Below the pieces are notes generated by a model that worked only from the letters and a program-made list of their open reading frames with translations, was not told the DNA's origin and made no database searches. Both the position numbers and the translations under genes were made by a program. Of a stretch of DNA of 36,666 nt, positions 16,585 through 24,369 are shown piece after piece (position 1 is the stretch's first letter; the number at the start of each line of letters is the position of its first letter). This DNA is from Thermoflexus sp. (GTDB taxonomy: Bacteria > Chloroflexota > Anaerolineae > Thermoflexales > Thermoflexaceae): the NCBI RefSeq assembly GCF_025055495.1, contig NZ_JANWXB010000345.1, forward strand, positions 1 through 36,666, in the 5' to 3' direction.

Positions 16585-19035
16585 ATGATCGGACGCTGGC
16601 TGTTGCGCATCGGGCGGATCCTCTTGATCCTCCTGGTCCTCATCGGAGCGGGCGGCGCCTTCTGGTTCTATCGGGCCTCCCGCCAGCCGTTCCCCCTCAC
16701 GCAAGGGGAGATCCCCCTCCCCGGCCTTCGAGCGCCCGTTACGGTGATCCGTGATCGATGGGGCGTGCCCCACATCTACGCTTCCAATCTCCATGATCTC
16801 TTTATGGCCCAGGGCTTCGTCCATGCCCAGGATCGCTTCTGGCAGATGGAATTCTGGCGCCATATCGGAACCGGCCGTCTCTCCGAGATGCTGGGGGCAA
16901 CCACTCTGAACCAGGATCGCTTCATCCGCACCCTGGGATGGCCGCGGGCGGCGCAGCGGGATCTGGAAGCCCTGGGGTCGGAGGAACGGGGGATCCTGGA
17001 AGCCTATGCGGCCGGGGTGAACGCCTATCTGGAACAAAATCGGGATCGCCTCCCCCTGGAGTTCACCCTGTTCCGCCTCTTCGGGCGGCGATGGGAAATC
17101 GAGCCATGGCGGCCGCTCCACACCGTCGCCTGGGCCAAGGTGATGGCCTGGGATCTGGGCGGGAACTGGGAGGACGAGCTCCTCAACGCCCGTATCGTCC
17201 AGCGGATCGGCCCGGAGCGCCTGGCCGAGATCGTTCTCCCCTATCCCGCCGACCGGCCGGTCATCGTGCCGACCGCAGTGGTCGAAACCCCGTTCCCCGA
17301 AGAGACGGCCCGCGCCCTGCTGGACCTCGGACGAGACCTGCGGCGGATGGCGCTGGGCAGCGCCCCGGATCGGGGGTCCAACAACTGGGTGGTGGCGGGC
17401 TGGCGCTCGATCACCGGGAAGCCGATCCTGGCCAACGATCCCCATCTCGACATCCAGATGCCCAGCATCTGGTATGAGGTGGCGCTGCATTGCGAGCCGG
17501 TTGCGCCCGAGTGCCCGATTCGGGTCGCCGGCGCATCGTTCCCGGGTGTCCCCGGCGTGATCATCGGCCACAACGATCGGATCGCCTGGGGCGTGACCAA
17601 CCTGGGGCCCGACGTCCAGGATCTCTATATGGAGCGGGCGAACCCGGAGAACCCCCTACAGGTGGAATTCCAGGGGAAGTGGGAGCCCGTGCGGGTGATC
17701 ACCGAGGAGATCCGGGTGGCCGGCCAGGCGGAGCCGGTGCGCCTGACGGTTCGGCTCACCCGCCATGGCCCGGTGATCAACGACGTGGTGGAAGCCCTCA
17801 CCCGCACCCAGACCCTCTACGCCTTCCGCTGGACGGCCCTGGAGCCCTCGGGGATCGTCCGGGCGTTGCTGCGCCTGAACCGGGCCCGGAACTGGGAGGA
17901 ATTCCACGAGGCCCTGAGGGACTGGGACGTGCCCGGCCAGAACTTCGTCTACGCCGATGTGGATGGACACATCGGCTACCAGGCCACCGGCCGTGTTCCC
18001 ATCCGGGCCAAAGGGAACGGGCTGGTCCCGGCCCCCGGCTGGAGCGGGGAGTATGAGTGGATCGGATACGTGCCCTATGAAGCGATGCCGCGCCGGCTGG
18101 ATCCGCCGGAGGGGTTCATTGTCACGGCGAACAACGCCGTGGTGGATCCTTCCTACCCGTATTTCCTGGCGGCGGTGTGGGACTACGGCGATCGGGCTCA
18201 GCGGATCACAGATCTGCTGCAAGCGAAGGATCGCCTTTCCATCGACGATGTGGCCGCCATCCAGAACGACACCTTCTCCCTGGCGGCCCAGGCCATCACG
18301 CCCTATGTGCTGAACCTTTCGTTTGAAGATCCCACCGTCCGCCGGGCCCAGGAGATCCTGCAGGCCTGGGATTTCCGGACGGCGCCGGATCAGGCTGGGC
18401 CGGCCATCTTCGAAACCTTCCTGAAGCATCTCCTTCATGAGACGTGGGTCGACGAGCTGGGGGAGGAGATCCTTAAGGATCTCCTCACAGGAGGCAGCCA
18501 CAACCGCTATTGGGCCCGCTGGGCGCTGGCTCAGCCGGAGCTTCCCTGGTGGGATGATCTTCGCACCCCCCAGCGGGAGACCCGGGATGATATCGTGCGG
18601 CGGGCTTTCGAGCGGGCTGTGGCCGAGCTGCGCGCTCGCCTGGGCGAGGATCCCCGAGCCTGGATCTGGGGGAAGGTGCACACCGCTTCCTTCACCCACG
18701 GGACCCTGGGGCAATCCGGGATCGGGCCGATCGAAGCGATCTTCAACCGCGGGCCTTACCCGGCCCCGGGAACCAGCGGAGCGGTGAACAACGTCGGCTT
18801 CAACATCCAGAAAGGATTCGCCGTGCGCAGCCTGCCCTCCCTGCGCTTCATCGCCTCGACCGCCAGCTGGTCCGACAGCCGCTTCATCCACACTACCGGC
18901 CAGTCCGGGCTTCCCTACCATCCGCATTACGATGACTTCATCCCGATGTGGCTCAAGGGGGAATACCACCCGATGCTCTGGTCCCGGGAGGAGGTGGAGC
19001 GGAATGTCGAGGGGATCTTAAGGTTGCAACCATAA
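16585..19035 (+). CDS. penicillin acylase family protein (S45 Ntn hydrolase)
   Basis: 816 aa. An N-terminal hydrophobic helix (about 9-30) serves as signal or anchor for export. Residues 50-70 carry the family APVTVIRDRWGVPHIYA start of the A chain, and FVHAQDRFWQME follows. The linker ends at a GSNNWVV motif where Ser265 is the predicted N-terminal nucleophile exposed by autocleavage, with the B chain running to the end. KPILANDPHL, AWGVTN and a late GSHNRYW-like region fit the family. Substrates range from penicillin side chains to acyl-homoserine lactones and cannot be chosen here. Start is supported by GGGGAGGAGGCC directly upstream. A structured tandem repeat follows its stop within 3 nt. 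Confidence 0.92.
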   Translation: MIGRWLLRIGRILLILLVLIGAGGAFWFYRASRQPFPLTQGEIPLPGLRAPVTVIRDRWGVPHIYASNLHDLFMAQGFVHAQDRFWQMEFWRHIGTGRLSEMLGATTLNQDRFIRTLGWPRAAQRDLEALGSEERGILEAYAAGVNAYLEQNRDRLPLEFTLFRLFGRRWEIEPWRPLHTVAWAKVMAWDLGGNWEDELLNARIVQRIGPERLAEIVLPYPADRPVIVPTAVVETPFPEETARALLDLGRDLRRMALGSAPDRGSNNWVVAGWRSITGKPILANDPHLDIQMPSIWYEVALHCEPVAPECPIRVAGASFPGVPGVIIGHNDRIAWGVTNLGPDVQDLYMERANPENPLQVEFQGKWEPVRVITEEIRVAGQAEPVRLTVRLTRHGPVINDVVEALTRTQTLYAFRWTALEPSGIVRALLRLNRARNWEEFHEALRDWDVPGQNFVYADVDGHIGYQATGRVPIRAKGNGLVPAPGWSGEYEWIGYVPYEAMPRRLDPPEGFIVTANNAVVDPSYPYFLAAVWDYGDRAQRITDLLQAKDRLSIDDVAAIQNDTFSLAAQAITPYVLNLSFEDPTVRRAQEILQAWDFRTAPDQAGPAIFETFLKHLLHETWVDELGEEILKDLLTGGSHNRYWARWALAQPELPWWDDLRTPQRETRDDIVRRAFERAVAELRARLGEDPRAWIWGKVHTASFTHGTLGQSGIGPIEAIFNRGPYPAPGTSGAVNNVGFNIQKGFAVRSLPSLRFIASTASWSDSRFIHTTGQSGLPYHPHYDDFIPMWLKGEYHPMLWSREEVERNVEGILRLQP

Positions 19036-19037
19036 GG

Positions 19038-19266
19038 GGGCGATTGAAATCGCCCGTGGGAGTCTGGAGGTGGGGATCGGCCTTCGCCGATCTGCAGAGG
19101 CGTCCGCGAAGGAGGACGCTGGGCGCGTCAGCGCCCCAGAGGGCCGGGCGATTGAAATCGCCTGTGGGAGTCTGGAGGTGGGGATCGGCCTTCGCCGATC
19201 TGTGGGGGCGTCCGCGAAGGAGGACGCCCGGCGCGTCAGCGCCCCAGAGGGCCGATTTCAATCGGC
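19038..19266. repeat. two tandem 108-bp structured repeats with closing inverted end
   Basis: Copy 1 is 19038-19145 and copy 2 19146-19253, with 6 differences by my reading. Each copy begins with the palindrome GGCGATTGAAATCGCC, then GATCGGC-CTTC-GCCGATC, then GCGTCC...GGACGC; the copies share the GCGTCAGCGCCCC tail. The block closes with GCCGATTTCAATCGGC (19251-19266), the inverse of the opening palindrome. The unit spans the gap between the acylase stop and the epimerase ribosome binding site. ORFs within it are artefacts. It resembles a transposable or transcript-structuring intergenic element. Confidence 0.85.
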
Positions 19267-19285
19267 ATAAAAAGGAGGTTTCCCG

Positions 19286-20197
19286 ATGCGTGTGCTGATC
19301 CCTGGAGGGACCGGGTTTCTGGGCCGTGCCTTGGCGGGACGCCTGCAGGAGGCGGGCTACGAGGTCATCGTGCTCTCCCGACAGCCCGAACGGGCGAGGC
19401 TTCCCCCGGGCGTGCAGGCCGTGCGCTGGGATGGGCGCACCGCTGCCGGATGGGCTTCCCTCGCCGATGGAGCCTTCGCCATCATCAATCTCGCTGGGGA
19501 AAGCATCGGGCAGCGGTGGACGGAGGCCGTGAAACGGCGCATCCGGGAGAGCCGCCTACAGGCCAGTCAGGCGGTGGTAGAGGCCCTCGCCGCTGCCAGC
19601 ACCAAACCCCAGGTCTTGTTGCAAAGCTCAGCGGTCGGATATTACGGCCCGCGGGGGGACGAGCAGCTGACCGAGGAGGATCCCCCCGGAACGGACTTCC
19701 TGGCCCGGCTGGCTGTGGAGTGGGAGGCCAGCACGCAACCGGTGGAGGCGATGGGCGTGCGCCGGGTGATCCTGCGCACTGGCGTGGTCCTGGAGCGGGA
19801 TGGAGGCGCCCTGGCTCAGATGCTGCTGCCGTTCCGCCTGTTCCTGGGCGGGCCCTTAGGGGACGGACGCCAGGGGTTCTCGTGGATCCACCGGGCGGAC
19901 TGGGTGGAGGCGGTGAAGTTCCTGATGGAGCACCCGGAGGCCCGCGGGCCCTACAACCTCACCGCCCCCCGGCCGGTCCGCAACGCGGAGTTCGCCCGCA
20001 TCCTGGGCCGGGTCCTGGGACGCCCTTCGTGGCTTCCGGTGCCCGCCTTCGCCCTGCGGCTGGCCTTCGGCGAGGGGGCGGACTTTCTGCTCACCGGGCA
20101 GTTCGTGCGGCCCCGGCGGCTGCTGGAAGCCGGCTTCCGGTTCCGATATCCCGATCTGGAGTCGGCGTTGCGGGCGATCCTCCAGCGGGATCGTTAG
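19286..20197 (+). CDS. TIGR01777 family NAD-dependent epimerase (YfcH-like)
   Basis: 303 aa. The N-terminal Rossmann motif GGTGFLG is at 7-13. The family segment SSAVGYYGPRGDEQLTEEDPP carries the SDR Tyr, and the C-terminal DUF1731-like region runs from NAEFARILGRVLGRP to GFRFRYPDLESALRAIL. Length is normal. Start has GGAGG seven bases upstream, in sequence directly adjoining the tandem repeat. Members are extended short-chain dehydrogenases of unknown substrate. A 13-bp hairpin follows 33 bases after its stop, so it is probably transcribed alone or with the acylase gene. Confidence 0.9.
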   Translation: MRVLIPGGTGFLGRALAGRLQEAGYEVIVLSRQPERARLPPGVQAVRWDGRTAAGWASLADGAFAIINLAGESIGQRWTEAVKRRIRESRLQASQAVVEALAAASTKPQVLLQSSAVGYYGPRGDEQLTEEDPPGTDFLARLAVEWEASTQPVEAMGVRRVILRTGVVLERDGGALAQMLLPFRLFLGGPLGDGRQGFSWIHRADWVEAVKFLMEHPEARGPYNLTAPRPVRNAEFARILGRVLGRPSWLPVPAFALRLAFGEGADFLLTGQFVRPRRLLEAGFRFRYPDLESALRAILQRDR

Positions 20198-20229
20198 CGG
20201 ATCAGGTTTTGGCTTTCGCAAGGAGGTCG

Positions 20230-20266
20230 GGGCGGGCGAGGCTGCTGAAGGTGGCCTCGCCCGCCC
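20230..20266. terminator. 13-bp GC hairpin after the epimerase gene
   Basis: GGGCGGGCGAGGC (20230-20242) pairs perfectly with GCCTCGCCCGCCC (20254-20266) around an 11-nt loop. There is no T-run. Likely a transcription end structure. Confidence 0.5.
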
Positions 20267-20684
20267 ACGCTCAGAGGATCTCGGGGAGAGGGAACGAAGG
20301 GAGAAGAGGCCGCCGGCATCCCAGCCCTCGTCGGGCCGCAGTGAGATGCTCCCCCTCGCTCGTTTCCCCTTGGGATTTTGGGGAGTGGAGCCGGGCGCCT
20401 TCGGTATCCGGCTCCGCACCTCAAAATGTTTAAATCCTCCCTCCCCGTGGTCTGAAAGGCCGTGAGAAGGGAGGATTCAGGGAAGCGGGACCATCCAGTT
20501 TCCTCCACCGGGCTTTCAACGGCGTCCCTCCTGCCCGGAATGGACTGGGGGCCAGGGGTTCCCCGAACCAGCCTCAGGGGGTTCCCTATGCTCCTCGGAG
20601 CGCTTCGGCTGGCGAAGCGAAGCCGCGCTCCGGAAAGGCTCCGCCCTCAACGCTGACCCGGGAACGATCCGATAGTGGATCCGC

Positions 20685-20690
20685 TAAAAT
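20685..20690 (+). promoter_or_regulatory. -10 element candidate for the kinase gene
   Basis: TAAAAT at 20685-20690, 42 bp before the kinase start. A matching -35 is poor. Confidence 0.3.
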
Positions 20691-20732
20691 GAAATCAGCC
20701 TTGGCAGGCAGGTTAGGGGGAAGAGGACCGCC

Positions 20733-21716
20733 ATGCTCAAGCCGGGGACCCTGCTCCACGGCCGCTATAAAATCCTGCGTCCGATCGGACGAGGGGGGAT
20801 GGGCGCCGTCTATGAGGCGGAGGATACCTTGCTGGAAGGCCGCCGCTGTGCCATCAAGGAGATCCTCTTCAGCTTCGAGGCGGATCCGGCCTATCGGGAG
20901 CAGGTCCGCCTGCAGTTCTACCGGGAGGCCAGTGTGCTGGCCCGGCTGGATCACCCGAATCTCCCCAAGGTCTCGGACTATTTCTCCGAGGGCGACCGCG
21001 ATTACCTGGTGATGGACTTCGTCCCCGGCCAGGATCTGCGCGAGATCATCGATGCGGCGAAGGCGAGCGGACGGTTCCTCGATGAGCGGATGGTGCTGAA
21101 CTGGGCCGAGCAGCTCTGCGACGCCCTGGACTACCTGCACCGTCAGGACCCCCCCATCGTGCACCGGGACATCAAGCCCTCGAACATCAAGCTGACGCCT
21201 GATGGCCGCATCAAGCTGGTGGACTTCGGGCTGGTGAAGCTGCTGGCGCCGGACGAGGATCGGACCATCACCATCCTTCAGGGGCGGGGCACCGCCGCGT
21301 ATACCCCGCTGGAGCAATACGGCGGCGATGTGGGCCACACCGACGTTCGCTCCGACATCTACGCCCTGGGGGCCACCCTTTACCATCTGCTGACGAACAC
21401 GCCCCCTCCCGACGCGCGGACGCGGTTCCTGAAGCCCGACGCGCTGGTCCCGCCCCGAGCGATCAACCCGCGGATCTCTCCGCGCGTCGAGCGGGCCATC
21501 CTGAACGCGATGGCCATGCATCCGGATGACCGCCCGCCCAGCATCGCCGCCTTCCGGGCGGAGCTGCTGGGAACCGCCCCGACCAGCCGTCCGGTGGAGG
21601 TGTGGGCGCCTCCGGAGAGCGCATGGGAGATCCTCTGGCGTCGGCATCGGGGGCTGGCCTTCGCCGCCCTGGTCGCCTTCCTGATCGCCCTGATCGCCAC
21701 CCTGTTCAGCCGTTGA
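20733..21716 (+). CDS. Hanks-type serine/threonine protein kinase, C-terminal membrane anchor
   Basis: 327 aa. Kinase domain about 13-275: glycine loop GRGGMG (19-24), catalytic Lys42 (AIKEI), HRDIKPSN (Asp146, Asn151) and DFG (164-166). The region after DFG has GTAAYTPLEQY, a normal activation loop and P+1 segment. A single C-terminal transmembrane helix (about 306-325) follows a basic RRHR, leaving essentially no extracellular sensor domain such as PASTA repeats. The kinase is thus anchored at the inner face and may sense through partners. Start has GAGGA five bases upstream. Substrates unknown; the neighbours do not include an obvious PP2C phosphatase. Confidence 0.93.
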   Translation: MLKPGTLLHGRYKILRPIGRGGMGAVYEAEDTLLEGRRCAIKEILFSFEADPAYREQVRLQFYREASVLARLDHPNLPKVSDYFSEGDRDYLVMDFVPGQDLREIIDAAKASGRFLDERMVLNWAEQLCDALDYLHRQDPPIVHRDIKPSNIKLTPDGRIKLVDFGLVKLLAPDEDRTITILQGRGTAAYTPLEQYGGDVGHTDVRSDIYALGATLYHLLTNTPPPDARTRFLKPDALVPPRAINPRISPRVERAILNAMAMHPDDRPPSIAAFRAELLGTAPTSRPVEVWAPPESAWEILWRRHRGLAFAALVAFLIALIATLFSR

Positions 21717-21861
21717 TCCGCCGGATCAAAGGGACGCGGCGCGCCGCCGGCGGGGCCGCCCCGCCGCGTCCAACGGCCCGCCGACCGCAACGCTTGCGAT
21801 TTTTCATTTTCCCCACGAATCAAGAGCCCAATCCGCCACCACGGAAATGCTATCACCCCCC

Positions 21862-21890
21862 TTGCTGGAAAAGTTGAGATCATCTAAAAT
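21862..21890 (+). promoter_or_regulatory. sigma70-type promoter of the regulator/Cys-rich operon
   Basis: TTGCTG (21862-21867), a 17-nt spacer and TAAAAT (21885-21890), 31 bp upstream of the first ATG. It stands in a notably AT-rich patch and is probably the promoter for 21922 onward. Confidence 0.6.
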
Positions 21891-21921
21891 TTAAGGCGGC
21901 CCGTCTTGGGGAAGGTGCCGG

Positions 21922-22488
21922 ATGGAGGTTGCCCTGATCGGCGGTTGCGCCCTGCGCGCGCAGGGCCTTCGGTGCCTTTTAGAGGCAGAAGGGCACGCTC
22001 CGATCTGGATTGCCTACACCGCCGCCGATGCCCGAAGCCTTTGTTCGCTCCATCCTCCGGCGAGGCTGTTGCTCGATTTCGCCCTGCCGGATTCCTCGGG
22101 TCCGCGCCTGCTCTATCGCCTGCGCCTCGAACACCCCGCCCTGGATGGCGTTGTGATCCTGGAGGATCTCCATCCCGCCTTTCTCGCCCTGGCCTGGCGG
22201 GCCGGCGCCCGAGCCGCCCTCCCCAATGGCCTCCCCCTGTCGGTTCTGCGCGAACGGCTCCGAGCTTTTCTGGAAGGCTCCGCGTCCTGGTCGCCGGGAA
22301 CGGTGCGGGCGGCGCGAGGGTGGTGGACCCACTACGGGATTCCGTGGGCGAGCCTCTCCCCGCGCCAGCGGGCGGTGGCCCTGGGGATGGCCCGCCCGGT
22401 TGATCCTGGGGCTTCCTCCAAAAACAGGGAAGGAGGAGCCAGACATTCCCTCGTTGATGGGGAAGCGAGCCGGGGCCGAAGGGCATAG
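21922..22488 (+). CDS. degenerate NarL/LuxR-type response regulator, broken HTH
   Basis: 188 aa. Residues 1-115 keep the fold of a receiver: VALIGGCALRAQGLRCLLE, phosphoacceptor-like Asp52 (LLLDFALPDSSG) and a C-terminal LRERLRAFLE helix. The acidic pair that binds Mg is replaced by Gly7-Gly8 and the conserved Lys by Asn102, so phosphorylation is unlikely. LSPRQRAVALGMA (145-157) is the first helix of a LuxR-type HTH, but the frame then becomes unrelated sequence. In the next frame the DNA encodes LGLPPKTGKE...AGAEGHR, which resembles the HTH recognition-helix end. A frameshift with loss of about nine codons explains this. The next gene starts 1 nt after the stop, so translation may be coupled. 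Confidence 0.65.
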   Translation: MEVALIGGCALRAQGLRCLLEAEGHAPIWIAYTAADARSLCSLHPPARLLLDFALPDSSGPRLLYRLRLEHPALDGVVILEDLHPAFLALAWRAGARAALPNGLPLSVLRERLRAFLEGSASWSPGTVRAARGWWTHYGIPWASLSPRQRAVALGMARPVDPGASSKNREGGARHSLVDGEASRGRRA

Positions 22489-22489
22489 G

Positions 22490-23527
22490 ATGGGAACCGA
22501 ATCCTGGACGCGGGAGGTGGAATCCCGGAGCGATGGGCGGCTGCGGGCGCGCTCGTCGCGTGAGGCGGAGGTCCAGGCCCTGCTGGACCGGGCGCGGCCG
22601 GGCTGGCGCTGGGAGCCGATGTTGTTAGAGGTGGACGGGGAGCAGGCGCGGGTCTATGCTGGGCTGGCGATGCGCCTGCGACTAGTGGGGATCTTGGGGC
22701 CGGTGCGGGCGCTGCGGGTGGCGCAAATCGTCGCCCGCTTCGGGGGGCCGGTGCTGGGGGTGGACGTGGGACGGCGCGATTTCCTCCGCCGCGCCCTAGG
22801 GGCCCTGGCCGGGTGGATCGCCCTCCGGAGCGTGGGGCAGCCCGCGGCAGCGGCAGCGGCTCCCCCTCCACCTGCTGCCCCCGGCCTGCCCCCGATCCGC
22901 CAGAGCCGCCTGCTGGAGGGAGAGGCGCGCGAGGCGCTTTTACGGAAATTCCAGGGGCATCCCGACCTGCGGGCTCTGGGGGTGAAAGCGCCGGGGCCGG
23001 AAAGCGAGGCGGTGGCGGTCCTTCACGAGCTGGCCGATGGCAACCGCCTGGAGGCCGTAGCGTGGGTGGAGGGGGAACGGCAAATCATCGTTGCCTATCT
23101 CTTCGACCATCCTCAGGTGCTTGAAACATCTCCTGTTCGGATGCAGAGCGAAGCGTTGCGGATTGCCGCAGAGGGAGAGCGCGCTCGTTTGGTGATGCGC
23201 AGCGTGAACGGGCGGCTCACGGCCGGCACGCGAGCAGGGGATGGAATCCTTATCCAGCCCATGAGTCATTGCCCCGGATGCAGCGGAAACTGCTGGATGG
23301 GGCCTTACGAGACCGATTGCTTGTCATGTGCCTCGTGGAATATTTCCTGCTTAGTGGGCTGTTGTGCGACATGTGCTTTCATGTGCATCGATTGCGCCTT
23401 GGGTAATCTCCGGTCCTGTGCCTACTGCTTTGCGTGCGTGTTTGTGATCTGCCCATGGTGCGGTAATGGTTGCTGCACGCGATGGGTCCATTCCTGCTGC
23501 CCGTGCTCGCCCTGCCCCGGCCCCTGA
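22490..23527 (+). CDS. Cys-rich precursor-like protein with internal twin-Arg motif
   Basis: 345 aa in three parts. Residues 1-90 are a charged domain with no Cys. Residues 95-118 (RRDFLRRALGALAGWIAL) look like a twin-arginine signal, followed by an Ala/Pro linker and a ~110-residue domain (about 138-255). The last part (261-345) has 22 Cys in CxxC, CC and CxxxC spacings. The first 260 residues contain no Cys at all. Architecture recalls halocin C8-type precursors (Tat signal, immunity-like domain, Cys-rich C-terminal peptide), but sequence relationship is unproven. The ATG at 22490 follows the regulator stop by 1 nt with only a weak ribosome binding site. GC content drops in the Cys-rich part. 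Confidence 0.75.
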   Translation: MGTESWTREVESRSDGRLRARSSREAEVQALLDRARPGWRWEPMLLEVDGEQARVYAGLAMRLRLVGILGPVRALRVAQIVARFGGPVLGVDVGRRDFLRRALGALAGWIALRSVGQPAAAAAAPPPPAAPGLPPIRQSRLLEGEAREALLRKFQGHPDLRALGVKAPGPESEAVAVLHELADGNRLEAVAWVEGERQIIVAYLFDHPQVLETSPVRMQSEALRIAAEGERARLVMRSVNGRLTAGTRAGDGILIQPMSHCPGCSGNCWMGPYETDCLSCASWNISCLVGCCATCAFMCIDCALGNLRSCAYCFACVFVICPWCGNGCCTRWVHSCCPCSPCPGP

Positions 23528-23537
23528 GTGACAGGAT

Positions 23538-23693
23538 ATGAATAGCACGGCTCAGGCCTGGATGCGCAATATCTATGTTTTACAAGATGCACCTTATGGC
23601 CTCAGGAAAGCCATTTGGGCGGTCTCGCCTGCTCGAAATCTCCCAGGCTTTTCAGCCGCCATGAGATCGCTATTGCGAGGGGAAGACCTATGA
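23538..23693 (+). CDS. small ORF, 51 aa, coupled to the 4-TM protein gene
   Basis: The ATG at 23538 opens a 51-aa frame whose TGA overlaps the ATG of the next gene (ATGA at 23690). This arrangement suggests translational coupling. The peptide (MNSTAQAWMRNIYVLQDAPYG start, LLRGEDL end) is basic and partly amphipathic with no Cys and no transmembrane segment. Its ribosome binding site is weak (AGGA very close to the ATG). I recognise no family. It lies between the Cys-rich gene and its membrane partner. Confidence 0.4.
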   Translation: MNSTAQAWMRNIYVLQDAPYGLRKAIWAVSPARNLPGFSAAMRSLLRGEDL

Positions 23694-24082
23694 GCCTTAA
23701 GCCCCAGACCGAACGAAGTTTAAAAGTGCTTCACCTTGTAACCAGTGGAGTCCTGGGACTATGGCTATTCACCACTCCTTCGGATCCGCTTGTGGATAAG
23801 CTGGTTATCGGTGGAAGTCTTGTAGCCATCGTCGTCTATGTGCTGAGCTGGGATGAAAAGAGCCGGCGTTTCAGGTTGCCATGGCGGCTTCCTGAGCTCC
23901 TCATATTCACGGTTCCTACGGCGTTATTGTTGCTGACCTTGGCGAGGACTCGATGGGCTTCTCCCGGACAGGCTGACCTGATCCGATGGATCTGGTGGCT
24001 GATTTCCGCCTCGTTCTACCTGAATGCTCTTCTGGTCAAGCATTCAGGAACGCCTTCCAGCTCGCACGCCGATCGAGGCTGA
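23690..24082 (+). CDS. 4-TM membrane protein A next to Cys-rich gene
   Basis: 130 aa with four predicted transmembrane segments: about 14-33 (VLHLVTSGVLGLWLF), 38-55 (LVIGGSLVAIVVYVL), 68-88 (LPELLIFTVPTALLLLTLA) and 98-118 (LIRWIWWLISASFYLNALL). Short, charged loops separate them. Start at 23690 has GAGGGGAAGACCT upstream and overlaps the preceding small ORF stop. Not recognised as a known family. Two other proteins of 132 and 130 aa with the same topology follow the other Cys-rich frames, so a partner role such as immunity, export or anchoring is possible. Base composition is lower in GC than the flanks. Confidence 0.65.
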   Translation: MSLKPQTERSLKVLHLVTSGVLGLWLFTTPSDPLVDKLVIGGSLVAIVVYVLSWDEKSRRFRLPWRLPELLIFTVPTALLLLTLARTRWASPGQADLIRWIWWLISASFYLNALLVKHSGTPSSSHADRG

Positions 24083-24153
24083 TCGATCTCAATCTACGAG
24101 CCAATCGAGATGAAAATCTCTCCCATCGATCATCTTCCATTTAGACGGATCGC

Positions 24154-24339
24154 TTGTCATGTGCCTCGTGGAATCTAAGATGTCTTGTCAATTGCTGCGG
24201 GCCGTGCGCTTTCACCTGCACCAACCTCTGGACCTGCATCGCATGCGCCGTAATCTGGTGCCCCTGGTGTGTCTCTGCGAACTGCTGCTATCGGTGGATT
24301 CTGGACTGCTGTCCCTGTGGGGGATGCTCAGGCCCGTGA
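24154..24339 (+). CDS. Cys-rich peptide copy 2, leaderless duplicate
   Basis: 61 aa from a TTG codon, 16 Cys. It aligns with the Cys-rich tail of the 345-aa protein from its LSCASWN segment to the final GP; both end in CC-P-C-x-x-C. Nucleotides 24142-24174 match 23309-23341 with three differences, and the Glu274 codon GAG is TAG here, so the upstream leader and immunity-like region are absent. No Shine-Dalgarno or ATG is visible. It may be translated from TTG by an unusual route, or be a decapitated duplication remnant. A 4-TM gene follows 30 nt after its stop. Confidence 0.45.
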   Translation: MSCASWNLRCLVNCCGPCAFTCTNLWTCIACAVIWCPWCVSANCCYRWILDCCPCGGCSGP

Positions 24340-24369
24340 AGCGCCTGGAACTCTAACCAAGAGGGTGCA

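Larger units (their letters stand above)
20198..20732. other. long intergenic region rich in hairpins
   Basis: No convincing ORF in 535 bases. Besides the 20230 hairpin it holds a long imperfect inverted repeat 20375-20427 (ATTTTG...GGAGCCGG with CCGGCTCC...CAAAAT), a 10-bp inverted repeat AATCCTCCCT/AGGGAGGATT (20433-20442 and 20468-20477), and GGAGCGC/GCGCTCC arms at 20597-20631. I looked for T-box or other riboswitch signatures and found none. The density of structure suggests terminators or repeat relics upstream of the kinase. Confidence 0.5.

Noticed and set aside
19038-19266. CRISPR array (ATTGAAA-containing repeats)
   Set aside because: Only two 108-bp units that are similar throughout, with no short repeats and unique spacers.
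18953-19298. Short ORFs in the tandem repeat
   Set aside because: They repeat with the DNA unit on both strands, so are artefacts of the repeat.
20194-20508. Minus-strand 104-aa frame
   Set aside because: Arg/Pro-rich, no ribosome site, overlaps hairpins.
20198-20732. T-box or other riboswitch before the kinase
   Set aside because: Inverted repeats are present but no T-box sequence or known aptamer core, and the downstream gene is a kinase.
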